14,507 nt of DNA from an uncultured Clostridia bacterium (GTDB taxonomy: Bacteria; Bacillota; Clostridia; Oscillospirales; Acutalibacteraceae), in assembly GCA_945869905.1 (NCBI GenBank), contig CAMBQD010000006.1, positions 1 to 14,507 on the forward strand. The letters run 5' to 3'. The notes beneath the pieces were generated by a model. The model was not told the DNA's origin. It worked only from the letters and a program-made list of their open reading frames with translations, and did not search any database. Shown here in pieces: positions 1 through 6,316 of the stretch. The first letter of the stretch is position 1. Each line of letters opens with the position of its first letter. The position numbers and the translations under genes were made by a program.

Positions 1-408
1 GACGCACAGGCAGATTTTGAAAAGGCAGGGCTGGAGCTGATTGTTAAGGACAGTGACGATGCAATGACTATTTTTGCAGACGGTCCAAAGTCCTTCAGAG
101 TTATAGAAAATCTCCTTTCAAATGCCAAAAAGTACAGCGCAAAGGGCTCACGTGTTTATGTGAGCATTTACAAGGAAAACGGTATGGGCGTGTTTGAAAT
201 TAAGAATATTTCCGCACAACCGCTTGATATTTCCCCGGACGAGCTTACACAGCGCTTTGTGCGCGGTGACAAGTCACGTAATCAGGAGGGCAACGGCCTT
301 GGACTTTCCATTGCAAAGGAGCTTTGCCGAGTGCAAAAGGGAAGCCTTGAAATTTCAATTGACGGAGATTTGTTTAAAGCAAAGGTAAAATTACCGCTTT
401 CAGAATAA
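1..408 (+). CDS. Sensor histidine kinase, C-terminal ATPase domain (partial)
   Basis: The reading frame is open from the first base, so the gene starts upstream; 135 residues remain. They form the catalytic HATPase_c domain that binds ATP and phosphorylates the histidine of a two-component sensor. Visible are the N box ENLLSNA (residues 36-42 of the fragment), a hydrophobic F-box region RFVRGD (85-90) and the G2 glycine box GNGLGLS (97-103). The usual G1 box (DxGxG) is absent: the matching position reads EIKNIS (66-71). As I recall, this is seen in a Firmicutes group of small membrane sensor kinases, so it need not mean loss of activity. The sensor, membrane and dimerisation parts lie outside the window, so the signal cannot be told. 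The gene ends just before a hairpin terminator shared with the convergent gene. Family certain, specificity unknown. Confidence 0.93.
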   Translation, partial: DAQADFEKAGLELIVKDSDDAMTIFADGPKSFRVIENLLSNAKKYSAKGSRVYVSIYKENGMGVFEIKNISAQPLDISPDELTQRFVRGDKSRNQEGNGLGLSIAKELCRVQKGSLEISIDGDLFKAKVKLPLSE

Positions 409-409
409 A

Positions 410-439
410 AAAGCGGGGCAGAATTTTCTGCCCTGCTTT
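410..439. terminator. Bidirectional hairpin terminator between convergent genes
   Basis: A 14-bp inverted repeat (410-423 with 426-439, one G-T pair, TT at the centre) lies 1 base after the kinase stop and 11 bases after the stop of the minus-strand gene. It is flanked by an A-run on the left and T-rich sequence on the right, so it can end transcription from both sides. Confidence 0.85.
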
Positions 440-450
440 CTTGTGTGTTA

Positions 451-2040
451 TTATTTCTCTGCAATATAATTTTTATTTAACCCTTCAATTGTTTTAACCG
501 TATCGTTAATTACCGAGTCAAAGGTTTCGCTGTTATTGCCGGAAAGGTATGTTACGGTGTAAACCTTACTGTCAAAGGAATCGTTGTCGTTCAGGAACAT
601 GGGTACCTGATATGCCTTTTCGTTAAAGGTTGACTGATAGGTGTATTCACCGTCAATATAATACTGCTTGTATCCGTATTCCGATTGCTCCTTAGCACTG
701 AATATTGAGTCGAATTCTTCGTTCTTGCTCAGCCTGTAAATCCTTGATGACGCAGTGTAATTATATTCGCCGGTGTAGGAATAGGAATTGATACAGATGT
801 CGGTGGTATTGTTTGACTTTTTCAGCATTACATAATTTGTATCGTTGTCACGCATAAGGCTTGATACGGAGTCCTTGCTGAAAATCTTTTTCGCCACAGC
901 ACCGTTCCAGTTGTATACCTCCATACAGTATGTCGGCTCCTCAACAACTATGTATTCACCTGAATAGTAGTTGGTGGCGCTTTTTTTGATATTTTTTCTG
1001 TAAACAATCAGCAATTCTTCGTTGTCGTCATTGTTAAAATCAACAAGCCTTACGTATGCCAAGCCGTCAATGTATGCCTTGCCGCCTTGGGTTTTAATCT
1101 TGGCTTTGCCGTATTTTTTGTTTCTGCCTTCAACTATTTCGTAGTATGCGTCGGCCTTGAGCTGCTCTGATGATTTGCGGCTTTCTATGCTTGCAACGGA
1201 CAAGGTGGCAAAGCTGTCGATATTTGATGTAACAAGCTCTGTTATTGCCTCTGCACGCGAAGCTTTGATGACGGAAAGCTTTATGGTTTCAAAATCCTGT
1301 GCGTTTATTTTGCCCTTTATTGAGTAAATATTGTTCTTGTAATCATAGTCGCAGCCGGAGGTTTTTTTGAATGAGTCGCCCTTTAATCCGTAAAGGACAA
1401 CCTTTTCAGGCGTAGCCTTTTCTGATTTGCATATGTAATATTTGTTGTTTTTGTGGTAAAGACCAATCCAACTGCCGTCGGCTTCGTCCTCGGTGGAATT
1501 TGCCTCGGCACTGTATACCTTTACAAATTCCTTGCTGACATAGCTCCAAACCTCAAGGGTGTAAATGTTTTTGTTGTTATAAACAAGCATAAGCTCGTCA
1601 CTGCCGTCGCGGTCAAAATCCATTTGACGCGCGTAGCAGAAGCCTGTCAGCCGTGCCATATTTTTGCCGTAGGTATCGCTGTCCAGACTCTCCCATTTTA
1701 CCGAACCGTATTCGGTTATGTAGTCGGTGCAAACCTTGCCGGCGTCAGTGCGGAAAAGCTCATTTTTCTTGTTTTGTGAATTAATGCTGTGGCTGAATAT
1801 AAGAATGGAAATGATTATAAAAATAACGAATAAAACAAATGCCGAAAGCTTTAACGCGGCCCGCTTTAAATTGGGCATTTCTTTAAATTCCTTTATTTCC
1901 TCTAATGCCTCACCGTGAGCAATGTTGTCAAATACGGACTTTGTATTTTGTGCCAAGGAGCTGAAATCAAATTTAGGTAGCTTGATTTTTCTCGGCTCGG
2001 TATATTCCGGCTCATCGTCGAAATAGTTGTACTTTCTCAC
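451..2040 (-). CDS. Single-pass membrane protein with two calcium-loop-like repeats
   Basis: Not a family I can name. Numbered from the longer ATG form (start at 2061, 536 residues), a charged N-terminus of about 65 residues is followed by one hydrophobic helix (about 70-90), then about 445 residues likely outside the cell. Two similar blocks carry DFDRDGSDEL (148-157) and DFNNDDNEEL (341-350), each followed by a hydrophobic strand (LMLVY / LLIVY) and a short stretch ending in LEVW or MEVYNW. The loops resemble the Asp-rich calcium loops of FG-GAP/VCBS repeats, so the outer part may be two degenerate beta-propeller-like or duplicated domains. I prefer a GTG start at 2040: it has a GGGGTGA ribosome site 4 bases upstream, whereas the ATG at 2061 has none and would sit only about 10 bases from the predicted transcript start. 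A sensing or adhesion role is a guess. Confidence 0.8.
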   Translation of the reverse strand: MRKYNYFDDEPEYTEPRKIKLPKFDFSSLAQNTKSVFDNIAHGEALEEIKEFKEMPNLKRAALKLSAFVLFVIFIIISILIFSHSINSQNKKNELFRTDAGKVCTDYITEYGSVKWESLDSDTYGKNMARLTGFCYARQMDFDRDGSDELMLVYNNKNIYTLEVWSYVSKEFVKVYSAEANSTEDEADGSWIGLYHKNNKYYICKSEKATPEKVVLYGLKGDSFKKTSGCDYDYKNNIYSIKGKINAQDFETIKLSVIKASRAEAITELVTSNIDSFATLSVASIESRKSSEQLKADAYYEIVEGRNKKYGKAKIKTQGGKAYIDGLAYVRLVDFNNDDNEELLIVYRKNIKKSATNYYSGEYIVVEEPTYCMEVYNWNGAVAKKIFSKDSVSSLMRDNDTNYVMLKKSNNTTDICINSYSYTGEYNYTASSRIYRLSKNEEFDSIFSAKEQSEYGYKQYYIDGEYTYQSTFNEKAYQVPMFLNDNDSFDSKVYTVTYLSGNNSETFDSVINDTVKTIEGLNKNYIAEK

Positions 2041-2044
2041 GGCT

Positions 2045-2051
2045 TCACCCC
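2045..2051 (-). promoter_or_regulatory. Ribosome binding site deciding a GTG start
   Basis: On the minus strand this reads GGGGTGA, with the bases AGCC before GTG (2040-2038). GGTGA pairs with the 3' end of 16S rRNA. It favours the GTG over the ATG 21 bases upstream, which has no purine-rich site. Confidence 0.5.
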
Positions 2052-2077
2052 AATTCAGCATAGATTTTCACACTATC

Positions 2078-2106
2078 ATTCTATCATAAAACAAACAACA
2101 TATCAA
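2078..2106 (-). promoter_or_regulatory. Sigma-A promoter of the repeat membrane protein gene
   Basis: On the minus strand TTGATA (2106-2101), a 17-base spacer and TAGAAT (2083-2078). The predicted transcript start is near 2071. Confidence 0.65.
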
Positions 2107-2164
2107 CTGTTTATTATGTTTTATAGTATGATTATAATATATAAATAATTCTTGGTTAACAAAG

Positions 2165-2197
2165 ATAAAAAAAGAACGGCAGATATTCTGCCGTTCT
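2165..2197 (-). terminator. Intrinsic terminator of tRNA-Gly
   Basis: On the minus strand AGAACGGCAGA, a 3-base loop and TCTGCCGTTCT form a perfect 11-bp stem (2197-2187 with 2183-2173), followed at once by a run of seven T. It begins 3 bases after the tRNA CCA end. Confidence 0.92.
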
Positions 2198-2199
2198 GC

Positions 2200-2275
2200 T
2201 GGAGCGGATGACGAGGCTCGAACTCGCTACCTCAACCTTGGCAAGGTTGCGCTCTACCGGGTGAGCTACATCCGC
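2200..2275 (-). tRNA. tRNA-Gly(GCC)
   Basis: The 76-base minus-strand gene folds as a full cloverleaf. The acceptor stem GCGGATG (2275-2269) pairs with CATCCGC. The D arm is closed by GCTC/GAGC, the anticodon stem is CAACC/GGTTG with loop TTGCCAA, giving anticodon GCC, and the T arm holds TTCGAGC. Discriminator T and CCA are encoded (2203-2200). GCC reads GGC and GGT glycine codons. The gene stands alone, with its own promoter and terminator. Confidence 0.97.
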
Positions 2276-2288
2276 AAATGCAAGTGTA

Positions 2289-2317
2289 ATTATACATATG
2301 CGGCAGGGTTTTGTCAA
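2289..2317 (-). promoter_or_regulatory. Consensus promoter of tRNA-Gly
   Basis: On the minus strand TTGACA (2317-2312), a 17-base spacer and TATAAT (2294-2289), an exact match to the sigma-A consensus. The predicted start near 2282 leaves about 7 bases of leader before the mature tRNA, which RNase P would remove. Confidence 0.85.
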
Positions 2318-2351
2318 GACCTTTTAACAAAATTTGTTTTTTATTTATATG

Positions 2352-2380
2352 TTTACATCTCGGATTATTTTTGCTAAAAT
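2352..2380 (+). promoter_or_regulatory. Promoter of the helicase-loader operon
   Basis: TTTACA (2352-2357), a 17-base spacer and TAAAAT (2375-2380), 39 bases before the DnaD-like start. It diverges from the tRNA-Gly promoter, whose -35 box is 34 bases away. Confidence 0.7.
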
Positions 2381-2419
2381 AAAGGTCTAAACAACATTAT
2401 TTGCAGAGAGGAGAGCTTT

Positions 2420-3406
2420 ATGGATTATCGCATTATGCCCTTTGGCAGTGTTTGGAACGGCGGAATTTTCAATGTTCCCAACGACCTTGTTGATAAGTAT
2501 TTGAAAATGGCAAGCGAATATCAGCTAAAGGCGTTGCTTTATATTTTGCGCAGCGGCGGTCAGGCAAGCTCTGCATCTATTGCAAAGGCGCTGGGTCAAA
2601 CCGTGTCGGATATTGACGATTTACTGGAATTTTGGGTGGAGGAAAATGTTATTTCCGCCGACGGAGAGGCGTTGCCGGTTAAAGCTGAGGTTAGGGAAAA
2701 GCCTGCGGAAAAAGCAAATCCTGTTCGCCAGGTGCTTTCTCCTCCAAGGCTTACGCCAAAGGATATTGTTGCCTATACAAGAGATGATGAAAATTTGCGT
2801 TTTCTTCTTTCCGATGCCCAGAGAGTTTTGGGCAGGACCATAAGCCATGCCGAGCAGGAAATGCTTGTTAATATGGTGCTTTACTACGGCCTTAAGGTTG
2901 AGGTGGTTTTGATGATACTGGAATTTTACCGCAGTGAAAAGGAAAGCGGTAAGTCAATCGGTATTGCTTATGTTAATGCTATGGCAAAGAACTGGGCTGA
3001 TGAGGGCATCAATTCTATTTCAGACGCGGAATTAAAGCTGCAGGATATAGCGCGCAGCGACAGGCTGTGGAACGAGGTTGTTGCAATTACAGGTATACGC
3101 CATAAGCGTCCTACTGCAAAGCAGAGGGAAATGATTGACGGCTGGTTTAAGGATTTTGATATCACAATGATTACCCTTGCCGCCGATATTATGAAGGAAA
3201 ATACGGCTCAGCCGTCACTTGCATACATAAACAAAATCCTTAAGGAATGGAAGAAAAAGGATATCACGTCGCCTGCTCAGGTTCAGGCGGAGCAGGAGGC
3301 ATTTGCCAAAAGCAAGGCGGATAAAAATTCCGACAGGCTTAAAAGCAAGCCGTCCTATGATTTGGAAAAAATCAAAAGGGACGCTATGGATAATACGGAA
3401 ATATAA
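2420..3406 (+). CDS. DnaD-domain replication initiation protein
   Basis: 328 residues. The DnaD/DnaB group of Firmicutes remodels origin or restart DNA and helps bring the helicase loader to it. An N-terminal winged-helix-like part (about 20-80, with the helix pair SASIAKALGQ / VSDIDDLLEF) is followed by a charged linker (about 85-115) and two C-terminal DnaB_2-type helical domains (about 123-197 and 215-282). Each of these ends in the family signature of a Tyr a few residues before a Trp: AYVNAMAKNW (183-192) and AYINKILKEW (268-277). The last 45 residues are charged and probably loose. The AGGAG at 2409-2413 lies 6 bases before the ATG. A helicase-loader ATPase gene follows after 23 bases, supporting a joint primosome role. 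Phage genomes carry similar pairs, but the neighbours here are chromosomal. Confidence 0.9.
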   Translation: MDYRIMPFGSVWNGGIFNVPNDLVDKYLKMASEYQLKALLYILRSGGQASSASIAKALGQTVSDIDDLLEFWVEENVISADGEALPVKAEVREKPAEKANPVRQVLSPPRLTPKDIVAYTRDDENLRFLLSDAQRVLGRTISHAEQEMLVNMVLYYGLKVEVVLMILEFYRSEKESGKSIGIAYVNAMAKNWADEGINSISDAELKLQDIARSDRLWNEVVAITGIRHKRPTAKQREMIDGWFKDFDITMITLAADIMKENTAQPSLAYINKILKEWKKKDITSPAQVQAEQEAFAKSKADKNSDRLKSKPSYDLEKIKRDAMDNTEI

Positions 3407-3429
3407 AGTAAAAAATAAGGAGGTGCAAT

Positions 3430-4404
3430 ATGTCCTATTCACAGGAGGTTTACGCCAAAGCGACAGAAATGCTGGAGCGCAGGCGTGAAAAAGCAAATCT
3501 TGAGGCACAGGAAAGGCTTGACGAAATCAGCGAAAATCTGCCGGAGCTTGATGTAATTCAGCGTAAGCTGGCACAAATCGGTCTTAATATTTCAAAGGTT
3601 TTTCTTTATAGCTCGGACAAGCAGGCGGATATAGAAAGGCTGATGCATGAAAGCCTGGAGCTTCAGCAGCAGAAAAAAGAAATTCTCACAAAAAACGGAT
3701 ACAGTGAAAATGCACTTGACGTGCAGTACACCTGCCCTGCCTGTAAGGATACAGGCTTTATCGGCAGCCGCAGATGTAAATGCCATAACGAGCTTTTAAA
3801 GGATATTGAGCGCAGTAACCTTGCAAAAATTGCACCTATTGACGACTGTACCTTTGACACCTTTGATGTAAATTATTATCCTCAGCAGATTATGGAAAAC
3901 GGTATATCACCAAGGGATAAGGCAGAAAGGATAATGAACAGCTGCCGTAAGTATGCGTCGTCGTTTACAAGAGCGTCAAAAAATATTATGTTTATGGGCG
4001 GCACAGGGCTTGGCAAAACACACCTTTCCCTTGCCATTGCCAATGTGGTTATTAACCGCGGCTTCAGCGTGGTTTACGGCACTGCCCAGAATATTCTCAG
4101 CGATTTGCAAAATGAAAATTTCGGCAGAGATGATAACCTAAGGTACTATGAAAGGGCTGTTCTTAACTGTGATTTGCTTATTCTGGATGATTTGGGAACT
4201 GAGTTTAAAAGTGCTTATACGGTTGCCTGCCTTTACAATATCATTAATTCCAGATTATCTGCCAAGCTGCCGACTATCGTTTCAACTAATTTTACACTTG
4301 ATGAGCTGGAGGAAAAATATGACCAGCGTATTACATCAAGAATTACAGGTGAATACAGTCAGCTTATCTTAGTGGGCAATGATATAAGATATATGAAGGG
4401 ATGA
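3430..4404 (+). CDS. Helicase loader ATPase, DnaI/DnaC family
   Basis: 324 residues, an AAA+ ATPase expected to load the replicative DNA helicase. The N-terminal 95 residues are charged and coiled-coil-like, probably the helicase-binding part. A cysteine cluster CPAC ... CKC (102-105 and 116-118, His 119 next) looks like the zinc site known from DnaI. Then come Walker A GGTGLGKT (190-197), Walker B LLILDD (249-254), the sensor-1 region STN (285-287) and arginines R300 and R304 in QRITSRI, candidate arginine fingers. The start is fixed by AAGGAGGTG at 3417-3425, 4 bases before the ATG. It follows the DnaD-like gene in one operon and its stop runs into the membrane protein gene. IstB of IS21 elements has a similar ATPase, but no transposase is present and the zinc site fits DnaI. 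Gene naming varies, so no symbol is given. Confidence 0.92.
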   Translation: MSYSQEVYAKATEMLERRREKANLEAQERLDEISENLPELDVIQRKLAQIGLNISKVFLYSSDKQADIERLMHESLELQQQKKEILTKNGYSENALDVQYTCPACKDTGFIGSRRCKCHNELLKDIERSNLAKIAPIDDCTFDTFDVNYYPQQIMENGISPRDKAERIMNSCRKYASSFTRASKNIMFMGGTGLGKTHLSLAIANVVINRGFSVVYGTAQNILSDLQNENFGRDDNLRYYERAVLNCDLLILDDLGTEFKSAYTVACLYNIINSRLSAKLPTIVSTNFTLDELEEKYDQRITSRITGEYSQLILVGNDIRYMKG

Positions 4405-4406
4405 AA

Positions 4407-4982
4407 ATGAGAGAGCTTTTTGTTAAACTGAAAAGCCTGTCAATAATCACCGTTGTTGCAGGCTTGGTTATCGGCATAATTCTTTTGGTTAAGCCAAGCG
4501 AAACAGTAAGACTTGTCAGTATTATGTGCGGAGTAACGGTAATTTTGTTGGGCATAGGTGCGTGGATATCATATTTTTCAAAATGGAAATCAGCGCTCCT
4601 TGCAGTGCTTGGAACACTGGCAATAATCGCAGGCATAATTCTTTGCGTAAAGTATGAAAGCATTATATCGGCGGTGCTGTTTTTGTTTGGATTGTTTGTG
4701 CTTGTCAGCGGAATAGTTGACCTTGCATCTGCCGTGGAGGCAAAAAAATTCCACTTTAAAAGCTGGATTGCCTCACTGATTATTTCAATTGCCACGATTG
4801 TACTTGGATTGTTGGTTGTGGTTAATCCCTTTAACAGTATGCTTGTGCTTACAAGACTGTTGGGAATCAGCCTTATCGTTTATGCGGTAATGGATTTGAT
4901 TGCCTTTGTTCAGATTAAAAGGATTGTTAAATACAGTACCTCTCCCCAAATTGATGTTGAGGGAAATGAGCATAATGAATGA
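4407..4982 (+). CDS. DUF308 (HdeD-like) six-helix membrane protein
   Basis: About 191 residues and almost wholly hydrophobic, with six predicted membrane helices. Numbered from the ATG at 4401 they lie near 12-30, 36-58, 64-84, 86-111, 122-143 and 146-170, followed by a short polar tail. The repeated pattern of glycine-rich helix pairs fits DUF308, which includes HdeD of enteric bacteria, linked there to acid stress. In Clostridia the function is unknown. Two starts are possible. The ATG at 4401 overlaps the previous stop as ATGA but touches the AAGGG site directly. The ATG at 4407 has AAGGG at a 6-base distance, so I prefer it. Either way translation is coupled to the helicase-loader gene. 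I see no functional link to replication. Confidence 0.85.
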   Translation: MRELFVKLKSLSIITVVAGLVIGIILLVKPSETVRLVSIMCGVTVILLGIGAWISYFSKWKSALLAVLGTLAIIAGIILCVKYESIISAVLFLFGLFVLVSGIVDLASAVEAKKFHFKSWIASLIISIATIVLGLLVVVNPFNSMLVLTRLLGISLIVYAVMDLIAFVQIKRIVKYSTSPQIDVEGNEHNE

Positions 4983-4987
4983 AAAAG

Positions 4988-5012
4988 AAAACGGAGCAAT
5001 GTGCTCCGTTTT
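4988..5012. terminator. Bidirectional terminator
   Basis: An 11-bp stem (4988-4998 with 5002-5012, core ACGGAGCA/TGCTCCGT) with the 3-base loop ATG, T-rich on the right and A-rich on the left. It serves the DUF308 gene on the plus strand and the S1-domain gene on the minus strand, whose stop is 3 bases away. Confidence 0.88.
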
Positions 5013-5014
5013 TA

Positions 5015-5929
5015 TTATTCCGAGAAATCGGTATATATCTGCTTTTGGCTTTCGGCAGGGGAATATTGCCAAAAATCCATATGGGATGACCCATAGTAAT
5101 ATGTAAGGGGCGAGGGCTTTGCAATTTCGTTAAAGGCTTCAACCACCACCAGCTTTATTTTCATTTTTGACGGTATGATTGATTTAACATAAACTGCCAC
5201 CTGTTGACCTATAAATAGGTTATCCTGAGGCTCTGCAAGTCCTGCCAAATTGGGTGCCAGCTCCACAAAAATGCCGTAATCCTCAATGCTCCTAACAATT
5301 CCGGTAACCGTTTCCCCCGGCGAAAATCCCTTTGCATTGTCCTCCCAGGTTCCAAGCAGCTCCTTTAGGGAAAAGGTCATTTTGTCAGGCTCCTTTTTTC
5401 TCAATACCACCCTTATGCTCTGTCCCTCTGTCAGTCTTTCTTCAGGGTGGCTTATGCGTGATACGGACAGCATATCAATGGGGATAAGGGCGTTTATGCC
5501 TGCACCTATGTCAATAAAGGCTCCGAATTTTTCAAGGTGGGTAACACGTGCGTCAATTATATCGCCCACTGTCAGCTTGCTTAAATACTCGTTTATGCAC
5601 CTAAGCTGAACTGCACGGCGGGACAGAATAGCCAAATTATTATTGTATATGTCACGTTGAAAGCCCAGCACCGTAAAGCAGACATTTTTATTAACCTTTG
5701 AAATCAGTGCAATATCACGCACTGAGCCGTCGTCAATTCCCACGGCGCCTTCAACTCTGGGGATTATGCCCCTTACAGCGCCTAAGTCCACGTGCAGATT
5801 ATGCTCCCTGTCGCAGAGCAGTACCCTTGATTCCAGTATTTCTCCCTGTATCATTGCTTCCTTTAATTCGTCAATTGTGTCAAACTGCTTTGACAGCTCC
5901 TGGTTTTTCCCCTCCGGGTAAAATTTCAT
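5015..5929 (-). CDS. Triple S1-domain RNA-binding protein
   Basis: 304 residues. Three S1 (OB-fold) RNA-binding domains can be traced. The first, about 28-105, is diverged. The second, about 121-188, begins VGDIIDARVTHLEKFGAFIDIG. The third, about 204-265, begins PGETVTGIVRSIEDYGIFVELA. The phase GxF(V/I)(D/E) with the preceding glycine is the S1 signature. A tyrosine-rich tail of about 35 residues has no recognised domain. It is shorter than ribosomal protein S1 and carries no nuclease domain, so it is not RNase E/G, PNPase or RNase R. A role in mRNA binding or translation is likely but unproven. The start has only a weak site (GAGAGTGA, 4 bases upstream). The gene is transcribed alone, diverging from the DUF951-prfA operon. 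Confidence 0.87.
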   Translation of the reverse strand: MKFYPEGKNQELSKQFDTIDELKEAMIQGEILESRVLLCDREHNLHVDLGAVRGIIPRVEGAVGIDDGSVRDIALISKVNKNVCFTVLGFQRDIYNNNLAILSRRAVQLRCINEYLSKLTVGDIIDARVTHLEKFGAFIDIGAGINALIPIDMLSVSRISHPEERLTEGQSIRVVLRKKEPDKMTFSLKELLGTWEDNAKGFSPGETVTGIVRSIEDYGIFVELAPNLAGLAEPQDNLFIGQQVAVYVKSIIPSKMKIKLVVVEAFNEIAKPSPLTYYYGSSHMDFWQYSPAESQKQIYTDFSE

Positions 5930-5973
5930 AACATCACTCTCTTTTTTATGTGTAATTAAATATATGCCGAAAA

Positions 5974-5979
5974 ATTATA
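5974..5979 (-). promoter_or_regulatory. Possible -10 box for the S1-domain gene
   Basis: TATAAT on the minus strand, 44 bases before the ATG. No good -35 box sits at 16-18 bases (TTTTTC at 17), so this call is tentative. Confidence 0.35.
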
Positions 5980-6015
5980 TGAAATTCACTTAAGAGGAAA
6001 AATGTGTATACCGCA

Positions 6016-6044
6016 TTGTAAAATTAATAATCAGGTGTTATAAT
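6016..6044 (+). promoter_or_regulatory. Extended -10 promoter of the DUF951-prfA operon
   Basis: TTGTAA (6016-6021), a 17-base spacer and TATAAT (6039-6044), preceded by TGT so that it reads TGnTATAAT, an extended -10 element. The predicted start near 6051 gives a leader of about 36 bases to the ATG at 6087. Confidence 0.75.
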
Positions 6045-6086
6045 ACTATAGATTATTATTTAATGAACAAGATATCAGGTGGTGCT

Positions 6087-6275
6087 ATGAATGTAAAGCT
6101 CGGTGACATTGTCATAATGAAAAAGCCTCATCCCTGCGGCTCAAAGGAATTTGAAATCACACGTATAGGCGTTGATTATAAGCTAAAGTGCCTTGGCTGC
6201 GGCAGAGAGGTTATGATACCCAGAATAAAGGCAGATAAAAGCATTAAGGCAATTAGAGAAAAAGAGCAGGAATAA
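6087..6275 (+). CDS. DUF951 family small protein
   Basis: 62 residues. The sequence VKLGDIVIMKKPHPCGSKEF followed by a CLGCG pair and IPR is the recognisable pattern of DUF951, a small Firmicutes family of unknown function. Three cysteines (HPCG and CLGC) with a nearby histidine could bind a metal, and the basic character (many K and R) would suit nucleic acid binding; both are inference. I place the start at 6087 because AGGTGG lies just upstream (6077-6082) and the family begins here. An ATG at 6063 is in frame but has no ribosome site and lies only about 12 bases from the predicted transcript start. It leads the operon, 41 bases before prfA. Confidence 0.85.
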   Translation: MNVKLGDIVIMKKPHPCGSKEFEITRIGVDYKLKCLGCGREVMIPRIKADKSIKAIREKEQE

Positions 6276-6316
6276 AAGAAAAACAGATTTTATAAATTAC
6301 TCAGTGAGGATAAAAT

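Noticed and set aside
2420..4404. Prophage or IS21-type element
   Set aside because: A DnaD plus DnaC-like pair and an IstB-like ATPase are common in such elements, but there is no integrase, transposase, structural gene or flanking repeat, and the neighbours are chromosomal genes.
5930..6062. Riboswitch or small RNA in the divergent spacer
   Set aside because: The spacer is AT-rich and holds promoter elements only; no stable hairpin or known aptamer pattern was seen.
6063..6086. Longer DUF951 start at ATG 6063
   Set aside because: No ribosome site, and only about 12 bases from the predicted transcript start. The family pattern begins after the ATG at 6087, which has AGGTGG.
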